Part shown: in pieces, positions 48,001-60,000 of the stretch
Layout: every line of letters begins with the position of its first letter
How positions within the stretch are numbered: the stretch's first letter is position 1
Assembly: GCA_032622095.1 (NCBI GenBank)
Contig: CP136065.1
Coordinates: 157,485,577-157,549,576, forward strand
Source: Siphonodentalium dalli
Lineage: Eukaryota > Mollusca > Scaphopoda > Gadilida > Siphonodentaliidae
Reading direction: 5' to 3'
Length of the DNA stretch: 64,000 nt
Notes under the pieces: model-generated
What the model was told of the DNA's origin: nothing
Database searches by the model: none
What the model saw: only the letters and a program-made list of their open reading frames with translations
Position numbers and translations under genes: made by a program

Positions 48001-51000
48001 ATTTCATGTTTAGCTGTTTTTTGTTAGTGACGATTTGGTTTATTGTTACTAAATGATTTCAATCATTTCATCTTTAGCCTTTCTTGTTGGTGACGATTTG
48101 TTCTATTGTTAATAAATGAATTCTTCATTTTATTTTTAGCCTTTCTTGTTAGTGACCAGGCTACATGAGCTGTTTATTTCCGAGCTTTCTCGAGTGATGC
48201 CTGATACAGTGAAATCTCAGGATAAAGCCATCAGTCCAAACGGAATCAATGTGTCTAATGGCAACCCACATATGGCAGGTTAGTCAATTGGGATAAGTTA
48301 AAATGGCTAGTGAATTGTTAGGAGGGGAGGGATCTGAACAGATCCAAGAATAATCAATTTCTTAAAGATGAGCTGTCTGATTTGACAGCAAAAAAACACC
48401 ATCTGTGCCTTTTCTATACCAGACAATAATTGATCGGACAGATGAGCCCATTAATAGGAGTTTTTGTTGGCCAGATATCGACTTTGAAAAGAGGAAGTTT
48501 TGAATTTGTTATGCTAGCAAAAATTCCAATGATTGTCTTGTAAAAAGAACTTCTGTAACTTGTAGATAATAAAGAGTGTTGTCAATTATGAGCTTTTGTG
48601 ATCATGTTTGTCATATTATTTACAGATTTTGTGGATTTTCGCCATGCCTGTGTGATACTAATGATTGCAAATAATTTTCATTTCTTTTGCCTTGTAACTG
48701 GAAATTTGACCTATTTTATGTCAAATCAGACCTGGTTTCCTTAAGTAGTAGAATTTGTAATCATATGTCTGAAATCCATTCAGGAACAGTTTTAAGTTAT
48801 AAGCTATTTGGTAAGATGAGATAAGGGTCAATAAGTTATAAGATATTTTTTTTCTTCAATTCTCTTTTCCATTTTTTTTTTCTTCTAAATATGATTTTCT
48901 ATTCAGTGTTTCTATTTGGACCAAATAAAATATATTTAAACTAACCAAATATACAAGTCTGATCATCTCTGCTTTCTTCTCCAGAGTTTATATTGGATCC
49001 AGCAGAACTCGATCCACTATCTCCTTGGCAACCACACAGTATCTGTGGGTGCTCATTTCCTCATCACATACTGAAGGCCTGGTACACGGAGAAGCTGCTG
49101 TTGTTTGATCATGCTACCATGGACCACACTTATCAGACACTGAGTATACTCAACACAGTTCGTCAACCACAGGTCGACCAACAGCAGGTTGGTTCTTACT
49201 ATTAGTTTTCATCCTGAATATCATATAAATATTGTTCGATTATATGTTCAACATGATCTATCCATGGCATACTAGGCTCATTCTCATTTATGATGCACAA
49301 TTAGGGGTGTAATAATCTAAAAAAATAAATCATCTAATCTGATCAAAATGTTTGTGTTTTATTTTTGTACAACATATCAAGATGTGATGTGCAATTTTTC
49401 AGCTCACCATTTCATTATATTTCAAGTAACAGCAACTACAAAATAGCCCCTAGTTTTTATATTTTAATGCAATGATACATACGTTACCAAGTTGAGTTGA
49501 AATAGAACTTCATCTCTTGACCGAACAGAAGTTATAAAAATCAGATGATGTGTTATACTTGACATTGTCAATCAGTTCTATATGCTTCCTTTAATATTAC
49601 TAGAAACTGTTCGAGCTATGTATACCCAAAACAACCGGCTTGATAGAGAAAATAGCACTGAAATGTACACTAGTTTGCATTTCAAATTATAATTTCTCTT
49701 GTATACTTAAATAATTAAACAAATAGTCTATACCTGTGTGTAGCTAAATTTGTATCACAGGGAGTATGATGTTTGCTTGCAATTGAGAACACTCAACCAC
49801 GTTATCCAACACAAAAAACATTGATTTTTGCCAAGGATCCACCACTGTGCTTGGTAACGCATGTATCATCTGCACAAGCCTTGAAATAGTGTGTCTGTCA
49901 TTTGCAGAATGAGGTCCCCAGAGGGTGAATTTAGTGATGCTACCCCGCATATCTGTAACGTATGTATCATTCTCACCAAACAATTGGTCTGATAGTGATC
50001 TATGTATGATTCAAGTGGGTGTTCTACTTTTGTATTCACTGTCCAACGGGTAACAAAGATAGGGGAAAGAAAGTTCAAAGCGTCTGTGCTAAATTGCTCA
50101 AACCCATGGTAACGTATGTATCATCCTGGTTTATATCCACTTATCTATCAAGTTAAGTTGGATCAAACAATGCTAGAATAAGCCTCTGGACGATTATATT
50201 TAGTATTTTCTGGAAGGTAGTTCTTAGGGCATTCTAAGACTGTACAATATAAATATTTTCTTGCAAAACTAAATTATCTCTGATATATTTTCCTCGATGG
50301 TAACGAATAAGCCTAGTAACTTTTGGAACTAATTTTCAATAAAATGTTTCTCCATTCCCGATGCTGTTAGGAGATGATCAACTGTACGCTATCACCGAGC
50401 CTCCTGTTAAACGTTAGTTATGTGGAGATAGATGTGATTCTAGGGGGTCATATTTCCTATTTATGATTAGCGTTCGGTCATGTCACCCCAAATAAATTTA
50501 TCGAACGCGGCATAAAAAAGTAAATGTGGCCGTGTCAGAGACTCAAATAATATTTTTTATTTGGGTTAATTGCTGTAAATTTTATAAAGAGTACAATAAT
50601 AAAATATTTATATAAAGCTGACTATGGAAATAAGGGACATGAGAGCCTTGATTGTCTACAGTACAGTAGAACCTCTCCAAACTGGACCCTCTATAAACCA
50701 GATCCCTCTCTACACCGAATTAAATTGTCGGTCTCGAATTAAGCCAATTGCATTGTCACTAATAATTAACTCTGTAGCGTGGAACCTGTGTACTCTGGAC
50801 AGCAATTTTAGTCTGTAATGACCGAACACATGCAATTTTTCCTCCAGAATCCGAACTCGCGTGCATATCCGTGTTCATAAAGTTGTCTTTTGTACCAATC
50901 TTATTAGTGATCTATTGTTCGGTGTATGCTTTTAAACAGATAGTAATAGCAGGTGTCTGATTAGATATTCTAGTGTTTTTCACACATTGAGTAATTATCT

Positions 51001-54000
51001 GAGACTTCACATGAGATTTAATTGTTGGCAGTTTGTTTTGGTACTATTTTAGTCACTATCATGTGTTCACGAGCACTCAAAAAAACAAACTCCTTAAACA
51101 TGCGGTATAATGGCAATCGTTAATATATTTTTTTCTCTATCATACTTCGTTTCATTCTGATTTCAAATTGGCTATTTTTGAGGTAGTACACGATGCCAGT
51201 TGTCCTTGCTTTAGCACCGTTCTGACAGTTTTATTAACAATTTTAGGTGAAAAATTAAAAATTAGTTATCGACTGGTTCGTAATTCAAATGGTGTCACAT
51301 AAAATTTCATCTATTGAAAATGGCTGTGTCAGGTCTTGAGAACGGGAACATTCCAATCAGGATGTGATTTTTATAAACCGTAGACACCTCTCTAAACCAG
51401 ATAATATGATCGGTCCAGACTATGTTCGGTTTGGAGAGGTTTTACTGTATATATGCAACACTCACAGAACAAATACTTGATCATTTCTAGACAGTCTGCA
51501 AAAAAACTTTAAAATTTCAAAGATATAACCTTGAATGGTCTTTTATTTCAGAATGAAAGTTCTTGAAAATTGGTGTGAAATTGCCATTAATCTCATTAGG
51601 TTTGACCTGCGACAATCATGATTTCGAAATAGAAGGTCTTGAAAATTGTTGTGAAATGGCCTGTATAGGCCTTGAATTTGATGAAGTCTGTTCTGTGTGA
51701 ATCAAGCATAGTCAAATGTTGAGTTTGTTTTCAGAATGTAGAACATCGGGAAATTTCTAGCGGACCTTGTGCACTCAGCTTAAATTATAATATCAAGCCT
51801 TGAAATAGTGTGCCTCTCATTTGCAGAATGAGGTCCCCAGAGGGTGAATTTGGTGATGCTAGCCTGCTATGCGGGGTAGCATCACTAAATTCACCCTCTG
51901 GGAACCTCATTCTGCAAATGACAGACACACTATTTCAAGGCTTGCTTAATATTGCTCCTTATTATCTTTCAGCTCATTATACAGTGTAGTGTAGATATGA
52001 CGTTGTGTATGATCTCGCTGCTGAGGTCTGATACCGCCCAGGCTATTACGCATCTTCTCCAGGCTGTCTCGAGCATTCATGAGGCTAAAGACTCTCTCTT
52101 GCTGCAGGGTGTATGCAGGATCTTCCTTCCTCTAGGTAAGGAAATGATTAGCATGATTGGATACAGGGACGTGGTAATAGGGGCGAGGGCAGGGTTGTCA
52201 ATAGGTACTGGTACCGGTACCGGAACCGGCGGTAATCGGGAATTAAATCGGTACCGGTTCTGATGTCGAGTACCGACGGTTCTCGGTATTGGTTGTTGAT
52301 TTCTATTAATATACCTCTTGGCGAATGTAAAGGGTTGATTAAGCAGCTCAGCATAAGGACAAACCCAACTGCAATTGGTTAACTTGATATCGTCAGCACA
52401 TTCAAACATCAAAGGCACAGGGTGCCGAACTATGACAACTTGTCACGAAATTGACAGAATGCAACGTTGTGTGGGAGCTTGTGATGATTGTATTTCTTTG
52501 ATGCGGCCGGAATGCCGCTGGATGCATGTCTGCAGTGTTCTGCACGTGCCGTTTCGAAAGCATCATTTGAGAGGAGTCTGTTACTCTGTCAAGTTGTGTT
52601 TTAATTTTTACGAATTACAATGGCTTCCAGGAAATCTAGGTACGTCTGGGATTATTTTATCCCACACGAAAATGACTCGATCGCAGAAAGCCAGATGCGC
52701 CGAATACAGTACTGTAATAGCCAGATCGAAGAGAAGTACAACGGGAATGAAAAAAACATTTGTCGACAAAACACAAAATATCAGTTGATTCGGAAGTTCA
52801 GACAAGTGGTCAAGGTTCGACTCCAAAGTTTAAGCAGATGCCATTGAACCCATTTATCCAAAAACTAAAAGGGAAAGTTTACCGGAACTTTTAGGAAAAC
52901 TGGCCGCTGTAGACAGAATTTGGGTGACATCATTTATGAAATTACAAATTTACAAGTTACAATATGCGAGTAATAGGGCGGCATTATGAATAGATGGCCG
53001 ATTAGTGAGTTCTCTAATTAATTACCACACAAATAATATGGTGTACCGTGAGTCAGTGACACCGCGTGATCGTCACTACCATGTATCCATACAATATGAT
53101 ACAATCCTACAATGTTAGCCGACCCAGTAGTCAAACATACATGTCTACATTCGTTCCACTCAGTATTCCGTCTTTTAAAAGATCCTCCCCATGCGACTTG
53201 CCGAAAACCGCCGCAGACAACAACTTAATTGTAAATGTCGTAGCGATTTTTATTATCGTCGTTTGACTAAACCTCGAACTTAACGAATAATTGATGATGG
53301 TACCCACGAAACCAAAGTTATTTGCAGTATAAAATACCACTCAGTGAGCACCGATACCGACGCGGTTTGCGGTACTGAACATCAGTACGGAACCGGTACC
53401 GAAAATTGTGGTACCGTCGGTACTTTGACAACCCTGGGTGAGGGTTGGGGGGGGTAAAAAGTTTCATCAGTTGGAAATTTCATGCTTGTTTTTAGACCAA
53501 CAGCAGCATATATTTCTACTTTTTATACCCCCACTCTCATAGAGAATAGGGGATATACTGGATTGACCTTGTTCGTCCATCGGGACATTTATCTGTCCGT
53601 TTTTCCATCATCTGATCGTCCTGTCTCATCCGTCCATCTGGGCAAACATCAGTTATTGGAAATTGTATTTGGTACGGATGGTCACTACTACGAGGGCATT
53701 CAACAGAGTAGAGTGTTCAGTCATATTGTTCATGTTTTCTGTTCTAGAGTTATTTATCTTTGATGAAAATGTTGGGTTTTTTTTCCGTCAGAGCATATGT
53801 CTGAACATACTTTGTCGATAAGAATTTGCCACCATGTGGGTATGCCACCACTGTGGTGCAACCTCTTGTAAATATTTTGGTCTGAAATAGCCATCAGTTG
53901 TAAATTTTACCCATAATTCTGCTGTGGTTAAGGAGTCGATTATTTAGGGCATTACTGTATATTGTTAGTACAGGTATGAAATCCTGATATGCACATGATT

Positions 54001-57000
54001 TTGTTGCAGCATGGGGTTGCTTCCTTACTGGAGGATGGGAATGGTGACAGTGTCTTGCACTATGGCCGGGGTATTAATCAGTGTAAATCACATTCAAATA
54101 AAGTAATTCTGGAATGCACAATAAATGGATCAATTATTTCTACAAATGAATGAATGGAAATCCTATTTTCTACACTTGCATTGTCAAAACACCCATTTTA
54201 AAGACATATTATGGACTTGTTCGGGTGCGTTAAACTGATAAGTTTGTATTCAGGCACTATGTCAACAAAAGGAATGTAGCATTCTACTACATCGTCGAAA
54301 ATATCAAGCAAATCGACCATACCACTCCATATAAAACATCATGTGAACTACGCTCAATTGTAAATATGTACTTATCGATTCGGGACGCAACTATCGGCGA
54401 TAAAGTAACGAAAACGATTTCGCTATCGAGAGTCACTGAATTTAATTAATATATAATAATGATGGTGTGTGTTGTCAGTTTGGATTTAATATTTGTAAAA
54501 ATAATTATTTTGAACAATATTATCATCCATTCGTATTTGATCACCCTTCCGGAGTGTTTCACATCACTTTAATATGGAAGAATCTATTCTGATATATGGA
54601 ATTTTTTAAATAACAGGATTCATTTTTTACCGTACTTTTCTTAAGGAAAGTAAATGATCATTCACAAGTGTGCTAATATTGACATACTATTGTTTCCAAA
54701 ACTTAGTCAGATTTTTGTTTTTATTCTAGTTTATTTTGGTTATATATCTTCACTAGAAAATAAATGTAATCTAACAAACGATTTTAATTGATGGGATTAT
54801 CCCATGGATTTCCAGATGTTTTTACTGTCACTGACCATATGGAGACTGCAGAAGAAATGTGGTTCATCCACTTCTTGAGTATTGTCAACATGTTTGGGAT
54901 TCCCATCTCCTCAAACATTCAAGATCGTTAAATAGTGTCAAACGACAAGCCACACGTATGGTTCCATGGTTATCATCACACTCGTACCATGACGGAATGG
55001 TTATTCTACAGGTTGTGTCCCTTAAGTACAGAAGGTTAAGGGGAGATCTGATAGAGGTGATCAAAATGTTGAAGGGATTCTACAATGTTAATCCAGAATT
55101 GCTGTTCACAAGATCGACCGACATGTCCACCAGAGGCCATCTTATAAACTATCATTAGAACATAACAACAAAGATGTGAGGAAATACTTCTTTTCCCAGA
55201 GAGTTTGTACTAGCTGGAATGCTCTATCGGCATACATAGTAGAGACTGAGTCAATGGTGGAATTTAGATTGCCACTTCAATGACATCATATTCAATACGA
55301 CCTTCTGTGAATATTCTGTTAATTATGCCCCCCGACTTGAAGTCGGCGGGTATATAGTCGACATCTCCGTCCGTACGTCCGTCCGTCCGTACAAACATTT
55401 TGCATTATTGTTCAGCAACCGCTGGGCAGATTTAGCTGATATTTGGTATGGTGATAGAGCAGCATGGGGGAACAGCTAAATGCATAGCGCGGGTTTCGTC
55501 CACCCATTTTCACCAGAGTTATGGTCCTTTTTTTACTTAGAAAATTCAATTTTGTCCGTCCGTACAAACATTTTGCATTATTGTTCAGCAACTGCTGAGA
55601 AGATTTAGCTGATATTTGGTATGGTGATAGAGCAGCATGGGGGAACAGCTACATGCATAGCGCGGGTTTCGTCCCTTTTTTTACTTAGAAAATTCAATTT
55701 TTCTCTTGTTTTTTTGGTTTCCAGATGATGGCGTGAGCTTTGGTGGTATGATTGCAAATTCCGTATTTTTGTGGATCAGTTATATGAAAATACATGTCAA
55801 GTGCGAATTTGGGTATGATCTGATGATTTTTGCCAGAGTAATGACCCTTTTTTCAACTTAGAAAATTTGAATTTTGTCCGTCATTACAAACATTTTGCAT
55901 TATTGTTCAGCAACCGCTGGGCAGATTTAGCTGATATTTGGTATGGTGATAGAGCAGCATGGGGGAACAGCTACATGCATAGCGTGGGTTTCGTCCACTC
56001 ATTTTCACCAGAGTTATGGCCCTTTTTTGACTTAGAAATTCAATTTTTCTCTTGTTTTTTGGGGTTTCCAGATGATAGCGTGAGCTTTGGTGGTACGATG
56101 GCTAATCCCGTAATGTTTGTGGATCAGTTATATGAAAATACATGACAAGTGCGAATTTGGGTATGATCTGATGATTTTTGCCAGAGTTATGGGCCTTTTT
56201 TCAACTTAGACAATTTGAATTTTCGCTTGTTTTTGGGTTTCCGGATCGCTTGTTTTGTGGTTTTTAGTCAACATTTCTGTATGAACTTCTTTTGGAATGG
56301 TCATATGGACCTCCTCGGATATCCGCAGTTTCGTCCATGCTTAATCCAAATTGCTACGGTCGGGGGCAAATGCCACGTGACAGCGTACCTCTTGTTATAT
56401 TATTCTAAAATCAAGTGTATGTACTGGGACTAAGAGTGTATCTGACTCGTTCTGTTTTATTTATTATGATTATATTATGATGATTATTATGTGTATTAAA
56501 ATAATCAAATAATGTTTTCATAGAACTGATGAACCAAGTAGTGGTGATATGTTACCAACTTTGAAGGTATACAATACTAATTTTGTAACACAACATAGCA
56601 TAATTGTATATTCTCTGTGTTAACACTCTCCCAAACATGATTAATCATTAGTGGACACCCTGGGAACTGTAATTATTATACGCCGGTTTGAAGAAAAAAA
56701 GGTCGTATTATGTAACTGGGTTGTCCGTCCGTCCATCCGTCCGTCCGCCCGTTGTCCGTCAGCTTTTGGTTTCCGGATGATAACTTTAGATTGAATTGAG
56801 TGAACGAACCAAATTTGGTGCGTTAGTTTACCACACCAAATACAGATCAGGTTCAAATATGGGTTTTGTCCGCATGATTTTGACTGAGTTATGCCCCTTT
56901 TTCGACTTAGATTTTACCTGATTTGTGGTTTCCGGATGATAACTTTAGATTGAATCAAGTGAACTGAACCAAATTTGGTGTATCAGTTTACCACCCCAAA

Positions 57001-60000
57001 ATACAGATCAAGTTCGAAAATGGGTTTCGTCTGCGTGATTTTGACTGAGTTATGTCCCTTTTTCGACTTAGATTTTATACCTGATTTGCGGTTTCCGGAT
57101 GATAACTTTAGATTGAATCAAGTGAACTGAACCAAATTTGGTATATTAGTTTACCACCCCAAAATACAGATCAAGTTGAATATGGGTTTCGTCCGCATGA
57201 TTTTGACTGAGTTATGTCCATTTTTCGACTTAGATTTTACCTGATTTAGATTGAATCAAGTGAACTGAACCAAATTTAGTATATTAGTTTACCACCCCAA
57301 AATACAGATCCATTTTGAATATGGGTTTTGTCCGCATGATTTTGACTGAGTTATGCCCCTTTTTCGACTTATATTTTACCTGATTTGCGGTTTCCGGATG
57401 ATAACTTTAGATTGAATCAAGTGAACTGAACCAAATTTGGTATATTAGTTTACCACCCCAAAATACAGATCAAGTTCGAATATCGGTTTCGTCCACATGA
57501 ATTTGACTGAGTTATGCCCCTTTTTTTACTTAGATTTTACCTGATATGCGGTTTCCAGATTATTGTTTTATTTTTGTTATTATTTCGTCTTAAGTCAAAG
57601 GTTTCAAACAAATGAATTAAATCTTGCCCCACTCTACTCCAGAAACGGTCGTATTATGCCATGCCCCGACGGCGTGCTCTTGTTGGAATATGATGTAAAC
57701 TTTATTTGCAAAGTGTTACTGTAAGTTAATGAGAAAATTGACTTAGAAAAGCAGAGCTTTCATAACACAAAAAGTAAAACAGAAGAAATATTAGATATAT
57801 ATATAAACATTTCTTATTTTTCAGGGCCTAAATATCTTCTGAAGCTGCAGCAGGAGATAACTGCTATGAAAGTCGTCATTTCTGTTGATAGTAATGGTGA
57901 TCTGGAAAGCTCTAAAACTCATGGATTCAAACGATTCATCTCTGATTGCAAGGATGATGATCAGATATCAAACTCGAACACCAGATGTCGAGAGTTAGAT
58001 TGTCTCCGGGCTTTCTATTACCTCAGTATTCTACAGTACCTCAAAGAGATGCTGTCTAAAAATGGTGATAACATGGATAGCGATAAGGTCAAAAAACAAG
58101 TGAGCATTAAGTCCTTGAGCAGAGATGGATCTATAAATGATAGTGTTGAAAATAAAGATAAAAGGGAAGAGAACATCACCAGTGATTCTGATCATTTATT
58201 GGTAAATAGTGTTTCACAAGGATTAACTGATACTCAAAAACTTGAGAAAAAATCCAAAGAAGATAGCCCCGCGCATGTTGTATTAGAAGATAACTCTGCA
58301 AAATTTGTAAAATCGGAGAGAGGCGTTTTGGGCAAAGACACTTGTGCAAATGTAGATAAGGAAACGGAAGAAGGCAAAGACAAGCATACAGAGATTAACA
58401 AGAGTGATGCTGTTACCAAAGATGAATCTGCTGTTTCTTCAAACGAGAAGGCAGGTACTGTTGCTTTGTCAGACAGCTTTGTGCCTGAAAAAACTGATGA
58501 TGCAGCTGCACAAACTGATGCTGAAAAATCTAATCATAAAGGTGATGGCGATACTTTTCCTAAATCTGAGTCAGCTGCTTCTGATACGTGTAATGGAGTA
58601 ACTCAAAATGACACATGTGGCAGTTGTCGTTCTACCCTACCTGATGATACTGAAATGAAAAATGGCGGCTTGGCCAGAACGTTTCAAGTGACTACCGAAA
58701 ATAGTCGCGAGTCTTCTGTTGATTCTGGGTCGTCTAGCATTAAGATAGGCAAAAACGGAGAAGATTTAAGCATTTCGGTTGACATGTTAAAAAAGTTGTG
58801 TCGTGGATTGTTATGGGATGTTCAGTTGAAAAGAGTAGCTCTAACTGAAACGTTGGGATATATCCATAAGTCAATTTCCCAGGTGTTGCTGTCTCAAAAT
58901 AGTAACAAGGATGCACGACAGAAAAATAGCAGCTCGTCGTCACAAACAGATTGTCCTAACCATAAAGCCGGTAGCGATGGACAAGGAGAATCTAAACACA
59001 ACCAAGAGGCCTATATTGAAGCATGTAACTCACGTAGCATACAAAAGCTTCCATTGGTGTACCCTTGTGATGATACTAGTCGAGGTCGTAAAGTGCTGTG
59101 GCAAGATGATCCACACGGACAGTACACTCATTCCATTCCAAACATTCTCAGCCCCAACAAATACCACAATCTGCCTGATGAGTGGTACGATCTGCCCGTT
59201 AACGAGAAGTATTTCATGCCATATATCACTCTTCCGGTGCTTAAAGAAGAAGAGGAATATATCATGCGTGAACTCAAGAAGAGTCCGGACAGCAGCCAGG
59301 TAAGGCCAGATCAATATAACAATAGAGCGACACAACCCGATCGATAGTTTACGGCACTCTTGAAATTGCAGATGGATGACACTTGAGGCCTTGGCCTCTC
59401 ATGCTATTTTTATACAATAGCACTTGTGCCATAAACTGACGTATCTATGGAATACGTTTGCGTCAATTGGTATCACCTTATTTAATGTCAGTGCGGTGAG
59501 GTGATATTTTGTTCAGCATCACATAATTATATTGAATATAGTATAATATAGCATTTCTATTCTTAAAGTTAAAAATTGCAACATATGAAACCTAAAGCTG
59601 GTTAATGTCTTGATCAAGTTTGAAAATCAACGTTTCCGATGGTTTCATTTGTTTAATATTGTATAGATTAACTCTTTCTATACTAAATACTCATTGATGA
59701 GTAGTTATCCCTTAGGAAATATTCCGATAATAAGTTTAACAAATGACAGGTTGTTTATTGAATTTAATATCTAAACAATTTCCTCTGATAAATAGGATTC
59801 CATCTGTATTATCTGTCGTCTGCTTATTTTTCCTGAAAACCCCTCCAGATGAATAATACATTTAGACCTTGCCAATGTATATGTTCGTACCAGTAAATAA
59901 ATGGGAGAGTAAATTTAGTATAGAAAGTATAGACATCTGAATTTAGTTGGAAATATGGCTCTCACTGAGAGCTTTCCGATGAATGGCAACAAGCCATATT

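Noticed and set aside
55323-57660. Short plus-strand frames (72-92 codons) in the tandem blocks as genes
   Set aside because: They span repeat units with no conserved protein pattern and change between units.
58404-59335. Other-frame open stretches of 61-130 codons in GEMIN5 exon I
   Set aside because: Shadows of the conserved exon I frame; no independent signature.
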